DNA of 64,000 bases, from the NCBI GenBank assembly GCA_964571215.1, contig CAZMZZ010000002.1, positions 1 through 64,000 on the forward strand. Reading direction: 5' to 3'. A program made the translations under genes and the position numbers. The notes beneath the pieces were generated by a model that did no database searches, had not been told where the DNA came from, and saw only the letters and a program-made list of their open reading frames with translations. This document shows positions 18,548 through 27,549 of this stretch, piece by piece; position 1 is the first letter of the stretch; each line of letters opens with the position of its first letter. The DNA comes from CAJWPI01 sp964571215. GTDB taxonomy: Bacteria; Pseudomonadota; Gammaproteobacteria; Magnimaribacterales; Magnimaribacteraceae.

Positions 18548-19810
18548 CTAATTTTTAGAAAGAAATACGCTGCTATCAAATTGGTTTTCTGATTTTCCAA
18601 CTATGCAAGAAACCATAGCATCTCCACAAACATTTACAGCAGTTCTTGTCATGTCTAAAAGTCTATCGACACCAATAATAAGAGCTATTCCTTCTACAGG
18701 TAGCCCAACTTGCTCTAGTACCATTGCTAACATTATTAAGCCTACACCCGGGACACCGGCTGTTCCAATAGAAGCAAGAGTTGCTGTCACTATTACCATT
18801 AAATATCCTAATAGAGAAATGTCTATGTTGTATGCTTGAGATATAAAAACTGTAGCTACCCCCTGCATGATTGCTGTTCCATCCATATTTATAGTTGCTC
18901 CCAAGGGTACAGTAAAAGAGCTTACAGGAGATTTAACTCCTAACTTGTCCCTAACTGCTTGTAGAGTTACAGGCATAGTTGCGCTGCTTGAAGAAGTGCT
19001 AAATGCAAACAAAGCAACTGATTTCATCTTGTTGAAGAATGTTAAAGGGTTGAGCCTTGCAATAAAAGATACAAAAACTCCATAAGTAAAAAGACCATGA
19101 AAAATTAAAACCCCTAAGAGTAAAAAAAAGTATTTAGCGAGATCTCCTATCACTCCTATTCCTTGAGTGGCAAAAAGAGTAATCAATAGAGAAAACACTC
19201 CATATGGGGCTAGCTCTATAAGAATAGTAACTAGTCTCAAAATGACTTGATTTAGTCTTTCAAAGGTTTTTTGGAGAGGCGTAGTAAACTCCCCTGAACT
19301 TTTTAGCGCGACCCCAAAAAGAAGAGAGAAAATTATTATTTGAAGCATATTCCCTTCCGCCATGGCTGCTATGGGATTAGTGGGAAAAATCCCTATTATT
19401 ACCTGTTTCAAGCCTGGGGCTGGATTGGGTTCAAATGCTTTAGGAAGAGACATGTCAATTCCAACTCCAGGCTGAAAAAGTATTGCAAAGCTTAAAGCCA
19501 GAGAGATTGCAATTGCGGTAGTTAGCAAATAAAGCCCGAGAGTTTTTATAGTTATCCTTCCTATTTGAGAGGTAGAACTTATTGACACAACACCACAAAC
19601 TAAAGAAAAGAATACTAAAGGAACTATAAGTAGTCTTAAGGAGGCAATAAATATTTGTCCTACAATATCAAAAAAACCGTTAGCTAGAATTTCTAAAAGA
19701 AAATAATCTAAATAGGGTTCTAAAATAGCCTGATCATGGGTTAGCTTTAAAAAAGAGCCTAGGAATATTCCCAAGACCATAGCAATGACTATTCTAGAAG
19801 TAAGGGTCAT
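18548..19810 (-). CDS. Dicarboxylate/amino acid:cation symporter (DAACS family)
   Basis: A 420-residue glutamate/aspartate or C4-dicarboxylate transporter of the Glt fold. Diagnostic elements are the serine-rich hairpin STSSSSATMPVTLQ, the TM7 motif INMDGTA (Na+ and substrate ligands), the second hairpin GTAGVPGVG and the TM8 stretch DRLLDMTRTAVNVCGD, where Asp, Arg, Thr and Asn contact substrate. The combination is that of GltP/GltT-like proteins. It starts one base after the rubredoxin stop on the same strand, and 89 bases lie between its stop and hppA, so three genes may share a transcript. Confidence 0.92.
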   Translation of the reverse strand: MTLTSRIVIAMVLGIFLGSFLKLTHDQAILEPYLDYFLLEILANGFFDIVGQIFIASLRLLIVPLVFFSLVCGVVSISSTSQIGRITIKTLGLYLLTTAIAISLALSFAILFQPGVGIDMSLPKAFEPNPAPGLKQVIIGIFPTNPIAAMAEGNMLQIIIFSLLFGVALKSSGEFTTPLQKTFERLNQVILRLVTILIELAPYGVFSLLITLFATQGIGVIGDLAKYFFLLLGVLIFHGLFTYGVFVSFIARLNPLTFFNKMKSVALFAFSTSSSSATMPVTLQAVRDKLGVKSPVSSFTVPLGATINMDGTAIMQGVATVFISQAYNIDISLLGYLMVIVTATLASIGTAGVPGVGLIMLAMVLEQVGLPVEGIALIIGVDRLLDMTRTAVNVCGDAMVSCIVGKSENQFDSSVFLSKN

Positions 19811-19811
19811 T

Positions 19812-19979
19812 TCAGTTGACTTCCACCATTTCGAAATCTTCTTTACCTACACCACAATCCGGGCATATCCAATCTTCAGGAACATTTTCCCAAGCAGTGC
19901 CTGGCTCTATTCCTTCATCGGGCAAACCTTCTTCTTCATCATAAATGAAGCCACAGACTATACATTCCCATTTTTTCAC
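19812..19979 (-). CDS. Rubredoxin
   Basis: A 55-residue gene easily missed for its size. It translates as a classical rubredoxin with two iron-binding pairs, C-x2-C at residues 6-9 (ECIVCG) and C-x2-C at 39-42 (CPDCG), plus the conserved YDEEEG, PGTAWE and PEDW segments. The start is GTG at 19979, with GGAG 9 bases upstream; no ATG precedes the first cysteine pair. Rubredoxins carry single electrons in the cytoplasm, for example to alkane hydroxylases or oxygen-scavenging enzymes. Neither is nearby; a pyridine-nucleotide-dependent reductase that could serve it is at 35797-37008. It directly precedes the symporter gene. Confidence 0.95.
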   Translation of the reverse strand: MKKWECIVCGFIYDEEEGLPDEGIEPGTAWENVPEDWICPDCGVGKEDFEMVEVN

Positions 19980-20084
19980 TGTTCTAATCTCCGTAATTAT
20001 TTAAAAATGCGACATTCTAACTCAACTTTATTTAAAACCTGGACTAAAGTATCTATAAATAAGTAATTTTTTATATTAAAAATC

Positions 20085-20933
20085 ATGAAAAAATTCAAAA
20101 GCATTCTTAAACTTATTAGATTCCATAAGCCAATAGGCACCTTTTTGCTGCTTTGGCCTACTTTAAGTGCATTCTTTATTATTACTCAAGGAAATCCTTC
20201 TATTGATTTATTAATTGTATTTACCTTAGGAACTTTTCTTATGAGATCTGCGGGGTGTGTAATAAATGATTATTTTGATAAAGATATAGATGGAAGGGTT
20301 GAAAGAACTAGGGATAGGCCATTAGTAACTGGTGATATTTCTCCTAAAGAAGCCCTGTATGTATTTTTTTGTTTACTGGGTTTGGCTTCAGTATTATTAA
20401 TATGGACTAATGTATTAACAGTTATTCTAGCCTTCTTGGGTGCCCTTCTTGCTGTATTTTATCCCCTCACAAAGAGAATTTTTAAAATTCCACAAATCTT
20501 TCTTGGATTTGCTTTTTCATGGGGAGTCATAATGGTTTCTGCGGCCGAAACAAGCTCCATAAGCCCTTCTTCAATACTAATCTTCACAGCATGTTTCTTT
20601 TGGATAATTGCTTATGACACTGCATACGCTATGAGTGATCAAGAAGATGATTTAAAATTAGAAGTACACTCTTCTGCTTTAACCTTTGGATCTTATGTAA
20701 AAATTGTTTTCTTACTTTGCCAGTGTGTTTCTTTATTCTTTTGGAGTCTGACAGGATTTATCCAATCTTTGTCTCTCATTTATTATATTTTTCTTTTCTC
20801 AACAACTTTCTTGGTTGTGTATCAATATAATCTTATAAAGAATTATGATCGTAAAAAATGCCTGAAAGCTTTTCAAAATAATTACTGGATTGGTTTGATA
20901 ATTTTTTTAGGCTCAGTTTTGGGTAATTTATAA
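20085..20933 (+). CDS. ubiA: 4-hydroxybenzoate polyprenyltransferase
   Basis: A 282-residue membrane enzyme that prenylates 4-hydroxybenzoate in ubiquinone synthesis. The first Asp-rich motif is NDYFDKDID, followed by RTRDRPL; the second is AYAMSDQEDD, preceded by YDT. About eight to nine membrane segments are visible. It begins with KKFKSILKLIRFHKPIGTFLLLWPT, a typical UbiA opening. No ubiC is adjacent. Its TAA shares a base with the ATG of the following acyltransferase gene, so the two are probably translated together. Confidence 0.94.
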   Translation: MKKFKSILKLIRFHKPIGTFLLLWPTLSAFFIITQGNPSIDLLIVFTLGTFLMRSAGCVINDYFDKDIDGRVERTRDRPLVTGDISPKEALYVFFCLLGLASVLLIWTNVLTVILAFLGALLAVFYPLTKRIFKIPQIFLGFAFSWGVIMVSAAETSSISPSSILIFTACFFWIIAYDTAYAMSDQEDDLKLEVHSSALTFGSYVKIVFLLCQCVSLFFWSLTGFIQSLSLIYYIFLFSTTFLVVYQYNLIKNYDRKKCLKAFQNNYWIGLIIFLGSVLGNL

Positions 20934-22105
20934 TGCAAATTTCATTTCTGGATTCTATAGAGAAAATATCTGAAGAAGCCTGGAATGGGATAATAAATTC
21001 TGATTATCCATTTATTCAGTACTCTTTCTTAAAAACATTAGAAAGCACAAATTGTGTAGGTGAAGGTACTGGTTGGTTACCCTTCCATCTTGTAATAAAA
21101 GAAGACAATCTTCTTATTGGAATAATGCCCTTATACCTAAAAACTGATTCTCATGGTGAATTTATATTTGATTGGGCATGGGCTAATGCTTTTTTTCAAA
21201 ATGGCTTGGATTATTATCCCAAACTAGTTTCTGCCATTCCATTTACTCCAGCTCAGGGTCCCAGACTGTGCTTGATAAATGAAAATAAAAGAATTTCTGC
21301 ACTTCAAAAAATTAAAAAAGAAATTGAGGCGCTGGCTACTAACTCTGATATATCAAGCATGCACATACTGCTTCCCAAAAAAGAGGAGTTAGATTTCTAT
21401 AAAAAAACAGGTTTTAGCCAGAGAACAAGTTATTCTTTTCATTGGTTCAATAATAACTATAAAAACTTTGATGAGTTTCTTGCAGACTTAACATCTAGAC
21501 AGAGAAAAAATATAAAAAAGGAAAGAGAAAGGGTTGTAAGTCAGTCTATCTCTTTAGAAAAACTTGATGGAAAATCTATATCTGAAGATATATGGGATAA
21601 ATTTTATACATTCTACCAAGCTACATACTACAAAAGAGGAATGAGACCCTATCTTAGTCTTAACTTCTTTAAAGAAATTAGTTCAGTGCTACCTGAATCC
21701 ATTTTACTTATTATGGCAAAAAATTCTTCTGATCAGTATGTAGCTGGGGCTTTAAATTTCTTAGATTCTAGCAATCTATATGGCAGGTATTGGGGTTGTT
21801 TAGATGAATATGATTCTTTGCACTTTGAGGCTTGTTATTATCAGGGAATAGATTTCTGCATAAATAATGGGTTAAAAAGATTTGATCCAGGTGTTCAAGG
21901 AGAGCATAAAATAAAGAGAGGATTTTGGCCAATTGAAACCTATTCAGCTCACTGGATTAAAGACCTTAGGTTCAAAAAAGCTATAGATAAATTCTTATTA
22001 GAAGAAGAAAAACACATAAGAGATTACACAAATGAAAGTAGGTCTCTTTTGCCTTATAAAGCCTCTGTAAAAGTTAAAAGAAATAAAAGCAATGAATCTT
22101 CTTGA
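20933..22105 (+). CDS. FemAB-like N-acyltransferase (COG3146 type)
   Basis: A 390-residue soluble protein of the GNAT/FemAB-like predicted N-acyltransferase family. It shows the family course: an N-terminal half with GIMPLYLKTDSHGEF and AQGPRL, a basic central segment (LTSRQRKNIKKERE, near residues 183-196), then GRYWGCL and a C-terminal CINNGLKRFDPGVQGEHKIKRGF, which is strongly conserved in COG3146. The substrate is unknown; related proteins act on peptidoglycan precursors or amino-acyl groups. It overlaps ubiA at its start and the glycosylase gene at its end (14 bases), so it is the middle gene of a tight operon. Confidence 0.85.
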   Translation: MQISFLDSIEKISEEAWNGIINSDYPFIQYSFLKTLESTNCVGEGTGWLPFHLVIKEDNLLIGIMPLYLKTDSHGEFIFDWAWANAFFQNGLDYYPKLVSAIPFTPAQGPRLCLINENKRISALQKIKKEIEALATNSDISSMHILLPKKEELDFYKKTGFSQRTSYSFHWFNNNYKNFDEFLADLTSRQRKNIKKERERVVSQSISLEKLDGKSISEDIWDKFYTFYQATYYKRGMRPYLSLNFFKEISSVLPESILLIMAKNSSDQYVAGALNFLDSSNLYGRYWGCLDEYDSLHFEACYYQGIDFCINNGLKRFDPGVQGEHKIKRGFWPIETYSAHWIKDLRFKKAIDKFLLEEEKHIRDYTNESRSLLPYKASVKVKRNKSNESS

Positions 22106-22703
22106 TAAAGATACAACCCAAGAAGCTATTCAACATTTGAGAAAGGTAGACAAAGATCTTAAAAGTATTTTGGATAAAAATAAAAATATTGTACAAACCT
22201 TTAAAAGAACAAATGGATTTATTGGTCTTATTAACCTTATTGTAGAACAACAACTTTCTGTAGCTTCAGCTAAAGCTATATTTAGCAGGTTAGAAAGAAA
22301 AATAAGTCCCTTTTCAGCACAGAATTTCATTAATACTAAAGAAAAAGATCTTAAAGACTGCGGTCTTAGTAATCAAAAGATCAATTATTGTTTGGGTATA
22401 GCCCAAGCAGTTAATCAAAAACAATTGAATTTTAAAAAACTTGAATCTATGCAAAATCAAGAGGTTGTTAACAAACTAACTAGTTTCAAAGGAATAGGTG
22501 AATGGACGGCTAATTGTTATCTATTAGCTTGTATGTCGAGAGCAGATGCATGGCCAGCAAATGACTTGGGTATTCAAGTTGCTATAAAGAAAATTAAGAA
22601 ACTTAAAAACCGACCCGATAAGTTGACAACAGAGAAAATTGCTGAACCGTGGAGACCATATAGATCTGTTGCTGCGTTATTATTATGGTCCACATATGAT
22701 TAA
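22092..22703 (+). CDS. DNA-3-methyladenine glycosylase (AlkA/HhH-GPD family)
   Basis: A 203-residue base-excision repair enzyme. The helix-hairpin-helix is FKGIGEWTANC (near residues 132-142), followed by the catalytic Asp in WPANDLGIQ (near residue 157); the N-terminal part has LIVEQQLSVASA, the standard AlkA glycosylase-fold segment. It lacks the extra N-terminal domain of E. coli AlkA (282 residues) and matches the shorter bacterial and yeast Mag1-like type. It removes alkylated purines. The gene overlaps those on both sides. Confidence 0.9.
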   Translation: MNLLDKDTTQEAIQHLRKVDKDLKSILDKNKNIVQTFKRTNGFIGLINLIVEQQLSVASAKAIFSRLERKISPFSAQNFINTKEKDLKDCGLSNQKINYCLGIAQAVNQKQLNFKKLESMQNQEVVNKLTSFKGIGEWTANCYLLACMSRADAWPANDLGIQVAIKKIKKLKNRPDKLTTEKIAEPWRPYRSVAALLLWSTYD

Positions 22704-23178
22704 AAATAAAAAACAGAAGAAACATTATGATAGTCGTAGATTTAAATACAATCTAGACTACCTGTTTGAACTTTATGAAAATAACTACCTAAAATTAATA
22801 GACCTTCTTAATACTACCGAGGATTCTTTTTCTCTTTCATACAAATTACCTAGAGGAAAAAATTATTCAGTAATTTCAATAAACGTAAAAAGAAATTCAA
22901 AATACACCTCCACTTTATACGTATTACAAAAAAACGATTATCTAGAAAGCGTTCCTGATTTAGAAATTGAGGCTTTAATTTTTAATGATCTAAAAATGAT
23001 AGAAGTAAAAAAGATTAATAAAGAAATTTTAATATGGTCTAGGTATAGATACCCCAATAGTCGTATGTTTAGTAAAGATGAAAAATATCAATGGAATTAT
23101 TTTTTCTCGCAATGGTTAAGCAATTCTTTGAAAGAAGGGCTTGCTATTGATTTTACAACTAAATACGTTCCAATTTAG
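22696..23178 (+). CDS. DUF1249 family protein (YqiB-like)
   Basis: A 160-residue protein from the ATG at 22696. The C-terminal half matches the YqiB family: YRYPNSRMFSKDEKYQWNYF parallels the E. coli segment YDYPNKKLHQRDEKHQIN, and the ending W-L-x-N-x-L-x-E-G is shared. An upstream reading from 22639 would lie entirely within the glycosylase gene and is not supported. Function is unknown; in E. coli yqiB neighbours nudF and cpdA. It overlaps the glycosylase by 8 bases and its stop codon is embedded in an inverted repeat. Confidence 0.85.
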   Translation: MIKNKKQKKHYDSRRFKYNLDYLFELYENNYLKLIDLLNTTEDSFSLSYKLPRGKNYSVISINVKRNSKYTSTLYVLQKNDYLESVPDLEIEALIFNDLKMIEVKKINKEILIWSRYRYPNSRMFSKDEKYQWNYFFSQWLSNSLKEGLAIDFTTKYVPI

Positions 23179-23208
23179 TGCACATGCACTAAATTATTAT
23201 TTTTCTTG
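23172..23208 (+). terminator. Candidate intrinsic terminator overlapping the DUF1249 stop codon
   Basis: Two perfect 10-base arms, AATTTAGTGC (23172-23181) and GCACTAAATT (23186-23195), enclose ACAT and are followed by a T-rich tract (ATTATTTTTCTTG). The stop codon TAG lies inside the left arm. It would separate the ubiA-to-DUF1249 transcript from ntrBC. The dyad could instead be a protein-binding site in front of ntrB. Confidence 0.5.
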
Positions 23209-23283
23209 CCTTTAATATCTATTTTTTGGTCCTATTTAGGTCCTTTTTTGCTAAGCTGTTTACATTAAACAATTGCAATTAAA

Positions 23284-24381
23284 ATGGAAATTGAAAAAGC
23301 TCCTTATATTACGGACCTAAACACAGGAGTAATTGTGTTAGACAAAAGCTTGTGTATAAAGTACTTAAATAGTTCAGCAGAATCTATGTTAGATACAAGC
23401 TCTAAGACAGTTGTAGACAAACCTTTATCAAATTTATTTTATGAAGAGCCTGATAATTTAAAAATTTTTAAAGATTGTTTAAAGAAAAAAGAAAATTTTT
23501 TTAAAGTAGATACATTTCTTTTGCTTAAAGCTAATAAAAAAATTCTTTGTGATTACTACCTTCATCCTCTGTCCAATGATAGGGTAAAAAACGGACTTCT
23601 ACTTGAAATAATTAGCAAAGAATTTTCTTCTGAAATAAGAGATCAACATAGAAGACAAACTAATCAAGAAATAACAAATGCTCTTATTAAAAATTTAGCC
23701 CATGAAATAAAAAACCCTTTAAGTGGTATAAGGGGAGCAGCTCAATTACTAAGTCAAAAACTTCCCGACACAACTTTAGATGAATATACCAATATCATAA
23801 TTAATCAAACAGATAGACTAACTTCTTTGGTAGATAGTATGTTAGGTCCAAATAAACATCCTTCTTTGCAGTTCTTAAATGTTCATTTACCAATCGAGAA
23901 TGTTTTCACTTTAATGAAGCAAGAGTTTATAAAAGAAGAAATTGAGTTGAAAAAAGATTTTGACCCTAGTATTCCAGAACTTATGCTAGATAGTTATCTT
24001 TTTGAACAAGCAATTCTAAATCTTGTTAGAAATGCTAAAGAGGCTCTGATTCTGGCTGATACTCCTTCTCCAAGTATAGAAATATCAACAAGAATAATAC
24101 ATCAAGAATTTATAGGAGACATAAAGCAAAAAACTGTTTGTAAAATTTCTGTCAAAGACAATGGACCAGGGATACCGGAAGAAATCAAAGAATCAATTTT
24201 TTTCCCTATGATTTCTGGAAAAGATATTGGCTCTGGGTTAGGTCTTTCTATAACCCAAGGGATAATTTCTCTACATAAAGGAACGGTAGGGTTTAATAGC
24301 ATTCAAGGAGAAACAGAGTTCTATATACTTATGCCAATAAAAGCTTGTAATGGTTTCCCAAAAAAAATCCAGAATTCTTAA
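23284..24381 (+). CDS. ntrB: Nitrogen regulation sensor histidine kinase NtrB
   Basis: A 365-residue soluble sensor kinase. A PAS domain (about residues 5-110) is followed by the H-box NLAHEIKNPLSGIRGAAQLL with phospho-accepting His140, an N-box (AILNLVRNAKEA) and G-boxes (DNGPGIP, GSGLGLSI). No membrane segment is present, as expected for NtrB, which in relatives is controlled by the PII protein. The gene is preceded by a 105-base gap and overlaps ntrC by one base. glnA, its usual neighbour, is not in the window. Confidence 0.94.
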   Translation: MEIEKAPYITDLNTGVIVLDKSLCIKYLNSSAESMLDTSSKTVVDKPLSNLFYEEPDNLKIFKDCLKKKENFFKVDTFLLLKANKKILCDYYLHPLSNDRVKNGLLLEIISKEFSSEIRDQHRRQTNQEITNALIKNLAHEIKNPLSGIRGAAQLLSQKLPDTTLDEYTNIIINQTDRLTSLVDSMLGPNKHPSLQFLNVHLPIENVFTLMKQEFIKEEIELKKDFDPSIPELMLDSYLFEQAILNLVRNAKEALILADTPSPSIEISTRIIHQEFIGDIKQKTVCKISVKDNGPGIPEEIKESIFFPMISGKDIGSGLGLSITQGIISLHKGTVGFNSIQGETEFYILMPIKACNGFPKKIQNS

Positions 24382-25778
24382 TGAATAAAGAAAAATCAGT
24401 ATGGATAATAGATGACGATGAATCTATAAGGTGGGTATTAGAAAAAAGCCTGTCTGAAAATGGATTTGAGGTATCTAGTTTTGAGTCTGCAGATCAAGCT
24501 TTAAAGAAAATAAAAGCAGACCCCCCTAAGGTAATCCTGTCTGATATAAGAATGACTGGGACAACAGGTATAGAGTTACTAGATGAAGTAAAAGAAAGCC
24601 AGCTTGATATCCCAATAATCATTATGACCGCACATTCAGATCTTAAGAGTGCTGTAGAGTCATATGAACATGGTGCTTGGGAATACTTACCAAAACCATT
24701 CGATATAAAAGAAGCAGTAAAGATAGTTGGAAGAGCAATTAAAGAAAACAAGAAAGAAACTAAAGCTGATGAAAAAGAAGAGAATGTAGAAATAGTTGGA
24801 GAAGCAGCAGCTATGCAAGAGGTTTATAGGGCGATAGGTAAACTTTCTAACTCTAATTCTACAGTTCTTTTGGTTGGTGAATCCGGAACTGGTAAAGAGC
24901 TAGTGGCTAAAGCAATTTACCAACACAGCCTAAGAAGAGAAAATCCCTTTATAGCTTTAAATATGGCTGATATTCCTAAGGACTTATTGGAAGCAGAGCT
25001 GTTTGGGCATGAAAGGGGTGCGTTTACCGGTGCAGAAGAGAAAAGAATAGGTAGATTTGAACAAGCCAATGAAGGGACTCTCTTTTTAGATGAAATAGGA
25101 GATATGCCGTTAGAAACTCAAACAAGACTTCTAAGAGTTCTTGCAAATGGTGAATTCTACAGAATTGGAGGAAGAGAACCGGTAAAGGTAAACGTAAGAA
25201 TTATTGCAGCTACTCATCAAAACTTAGAAGATAATGTTAAACAAAGGACTTTTAGAGAAGATCTTTTCCACAGATTAAATGTAATCAAACTTGATCTACC
25301 AAAGTTAAATGAAAGAAAAGAAGACATCCCTATATTGGCTAAACACTTCTTAAAGATTTCTTGTAAGGAAATAGGAGAGTTAGAGACTAAATTTCTTACT
25401 AAAGAAGCAGAAGAGTACTTTTTACATTTACCCTGGCCTGGAAATGTTAGGCAATTAGAAAACGTATGTAGGTGGCTTACTGTAATGTCTCCATCTAAAG
25501 AAATAAGAATTGAAGACCTTCCAAAAGAACTATTAACAGAACCTTCAAATACACAAAAGAACTGGTCAGAAACTTTAAGACAGTGGGTCGCAGACTCTTT
25601 CCTAAAAGGGGAAACTAACATCTTAGAGCTCACTCTACCTGAGTTTGAAAAGACTTTAATTGAAGAAGCTCTAAAGAAGACCAAAGGAAAAAAGAAGGAG
25701 GCGGCTAAATTATTAGGATGGGGAAGAAATACTCTGACAAGAAAGATTAAAGAAATTGGAATCAAACAAATAGAATGA
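24381..25778 (+). CDS. ntrC: Nitrogen regulation response regulator NtrC
   Basis: A 465-residue sigma-54 activator. The receiver domain has the phosphorylation site Asp55 (LSDIRM); the AAA+ domain has Walker A GESGTGKE at 166-173 and the sigma-54 contact loop GAFTGA at 213-218; the C-terminal Fis-type helix-turn-helix contains [21 protein letters not shown]. When phosphorylated by NtrB it drives nitrogen-scavenging genes from sigma-54 promoters. Its conservation suggests that a sigma-54 gene is present elsewhere. The next gene starts 4 bases after its stop. Confidence 0.96.
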   Translation: MNKEKSVWIIDDDESIRWVLEKSLSENGFEVSSFESADQALKKIKADPPKVILSDIRMTGTTGIELLDEVKESQLDIPIIIMTAHSDLKSAVESYEHGAWEYLPKPFDIKEAVKIVGRAIKENKKETKADEKEENVEIVGEAAAMQEVYRAIGKLSNSNSTVLLVGESGTGKELVAKAIYQHSLRRENPFIALNMADIPKDLLEAELFGHERGAFTGAEEKRIGRFEQANEGTLFLDEIGDMPLETQTRLLRVLANGEFYRIGGREPVKVNVRIIAATHQNLEDNVKQRTFREDLFHRLNVIKLDLPKLNERKEDIPILAKHFLKISCKEIGELETKFLTKEAEEYFLHLPWPGNVRQLENVCRWLTVMSPSKEIRIEDLPKELLTEPSNTQKNWSETLRQWVADSFLKGETNILELTLPEFEKTLIEEALKKTKGKKKEAAKLLGWGRNTLTRKIKEIGIKQIE

Positions 25779-25782
25779 TTAG

Positions 25783-26469
25783 ATGAAAATATGGCCCATT
25801 CCCTTTCTGCTAGGTGTCTTAGCAATTATAGCTGGGAATTTAAGCTTTATTCTTGCCGTTAAAGAGGGTTTTATAGATATTTGTTTTCCCTACCTTGAGG
25901 GTTGCTCTTCTATCAGCAAAACTGGCAGACAGGGTTTGTCATTTGTAATTTTCAAGTTAATTATATTGCCAGTCATGACCCTCCTTTCAATCTATTGGCT
26001 CTTAAGTTACTACCTTATAAAAAAAACTATTGAAGTTAATAAGTTAGCCTTACAAACAATGCTTACTTCTGGGCTTGTAGGGTCTGTCTTTGGAATTATT
26101 TATGCTTCTTTTTTGGGATCTGAAGGAGATATTTATCAACTGCTTAGACGCTTTGGAATTTACTTTTTTTTCTTAGGTACTTATTTAAGTCAAGTTGTGG
26201 AAGTTTATTTGTTGTTGAAATCACAAAAAAATCTCAACTCTATTTATCCAAAAATTATGAAATCTTTAACTTCCCTTATAGGTTTAGTTCTTGTTTTTTC
26301 GTTACCTATATACGGCTTTATAGAAGAGGATGATTGGCTAGAAAATATTTTAGAATGGAATATAACTCTACTTATTTTTATATATTTCATTCTTGCTTCT
26401 CTATTCTGGAAAGAAAAAGATTATTTGTTTGTATTAAGATCTAACTATTTAGACAAAGGCAAACCTTGA
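25783..26469 (+). CDS. Six-helix membrane protein of unknown function
   Basis: A 228-residue hydrophobic protein with about six membrane segments, starting 4 bases after ntrC and so probably in its transcript. Between helices 1 and 2 lies a short extracytoplasmic loop with two cysteines (ICFPYLEGCSSISKTG) that faintly recalls the C-F-P-E-I-S-D-T-G region of Frag1/DRAM/Sfk1-like proteins. The resemblance is weak and no function is proposed. The final 25 bases overlap the convergent rhodanese gene. Confidence 0.65.
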   Translation: MKIWPIPFLLGVLAIIAGNLSFILAVKEGFIDICFPYLEGCSSISKTGRQGLSFVIFKLIILPVMTLLSIYWLLSYYLIKKTIEVNKLALQTMLTSGLVGSVFGIIYASFLGSEGDIYQLLRRFGIYFFFLGTYLSQVVEVYLLLKSQKNLNSIYPKIMKSLTSLIGLVLVFSLPIYGFIEEDDWLENILEWNITLLIFIYFILASLFWKEKDYLFVLRSNYLDKGKP

Positions 26470-26858
26470 CTTTGCCATGCCATCATTCCACCTGACATTA
26501 CGTTGATATCTTGAAAGCCTACTTTCTTTAACTCTTTGCCTGCTGAGCTAGAACTGCTTCCTGTTCTACACACCAATATTATTGGTCTTTCTTTAGAGGT
26601 TTTAAGTGAGTTTATCTTTTCTAGAATGTTTTTGGGTTCAACGTTGTGAGAACCAACTATGTGTCCTGAAGAAAATTCTGAAGAAGACCTCAGGTCTAAT
26701 AAAAGACCTTCTTCTTTATTTATAAGTCTAGTTACTTCATTTGAATCTATCTTCTTTCCTCCCTGATTCTTTTCATGCAGAAATAAGAGCAAGATCAAAA
26801 ACAATAAAAGAAAGAAAACTATATAATTTTCTCCTATGAATAAAAATAAGGCATCCAT
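26445..26858 (-). CDS. Membrane-anchored rhodanese-domain protein
   Basis: A 137-residue protein with one N-terminal membrane helix (residues 9-27) and a single rhodanese domain. The active-site loop is CRTGSSSSS, where the Cys would carry persulfide; DLRSSSEFSSGHI and the closing GGMMAWQ are typical. The layout matches E. coli YibN, which lies near gpmM; here the gene is divergent from gpmA. A role in sulfur transfer at the inner membrane is likely but the acceptor is unknown. Confidence 0.9.
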   Translation of the reverse strand: MDALFLFIGENYIVFFLLLFLILLLFLHEKNQGGKKIDSNEVTRLINKEEGLLLDLRSSSEFSSGHIVGSHNVEPKNILEKINSLKTSKERPIILVCRTGSSSSSAGKELKKVGFQDINVMSGGMMAWQSQGLPLSK

Positions 26859-26919
26859 ATCTAATAATTATATAGCTTACGAAGCTAGAATAGTGTCTTT
26901 ACAATAAAATAGTAATCGA

Positions 26920-27549
26920 ATGCAAATACAAGAAGCAGCTTTAGTTTTGATTAGGCATGGAGAAAGTGAATGGAACAAAAAAAACTTATTTACCGGTTGG
27001 AAGAATCCTGGATTAAGTGAAAGGGGAAAAATGGAAGCTTTAGCAGCAGGAAAGGCCCTTAAAAAATATGATTATAAATTTAGTACTTTATTTACTTCAG
27101 ACCTTATAAGAGCTCAAAAAACTGGAGAGATGATATTAAATGAAATTAATCAAAAAAATATTAAGGTAGAAAAGGACAAAGCATTAAATGAAAGGAATTA
27201 TGGAGCTTTAGCAGGTTTAAATAAAGATGAGGCTAGAAAAAAATGGGGTGAGAAACAGGTGCATATATGGAGAAGATCTTATGATATTAGCCCTCCTGAA
27301 GGGGAAAGTTTAAAGAATACAGCAGAAAGAGTTTTACCCTACTTTCATAAAAATATTTTTCCTTTATTAGAAAAGGGTGAAAATATTTTAGTTGCAGCTC
27401 ATGGCAACTCCCTAAGATCCCTTGTCATGTATTTAGATGAATTAAGCCCGCAACAAGTAGTAAAAATTGAACTTAAGACAGGTGGGCCAATTATTTATAG
27501 GTTTAAAGAAAATGGAGCTGTAAAAGATAAAATATTTGTTGAAACCTAA
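26920..27549 (+). CDS. gpmA: 2,3-bisphosphoglycerate-dependent phosphoglycerate mutase
   Basis: A 209-residue histidine-phosphatase-fold enzyme interconverting 3- and 2-phosphoglycerate. The catalytic motif [10 protein letters not shown] has His13, followed by [21 protein letters not shown] and the second catalytic His in [11 protein letters not shown]. These are marks of the dPGM type rather than of generic phosphatases. It is somewhat shorter than E. coli GpmA (250 residues) but close to other bacterial dPGMs. Its end overlaps the convergent hisF by 4 bases. Confidence 0.93.
   Translation: MQIQEAALVLIRHGESEWNKKNLFTGWKNPGLSERGKMEALAAGKALKKYDYKFSTLFTSDLIRAQKTGEMILNEINQKNIKVEKDKALNERNYGALAGLNKDEARKKWGEKQVHIWRRSYDISPPEGESLKNTAERVLPYFHKNIFPLLEKGENILVAAHGNSLRSLVMYLDELSPQQVVKIELKTGGPIIYRFKENGAVKDKIFVET

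Noticed and set aside
23172..23195. Canonical NtrC binding site at the dyad
   Set aside because: NtrC sites have TGCAC on the left and GTGCA on the right; here the half-sites are in the opposite order.
23226..23253. Sigma-54 (-24/-12) promoter for ntrB
   Set aside because: GG (23239-23240) and GC (23250-23251) are present in a suitable context but only 9 bases lie between them; the required spacing is 10.
25217..25825. 202-residue open frame antisense to ntrC
   Set aside because: It is a shadow of the well-supported ntrC reading frame, has no ribosome site and resembles no family.
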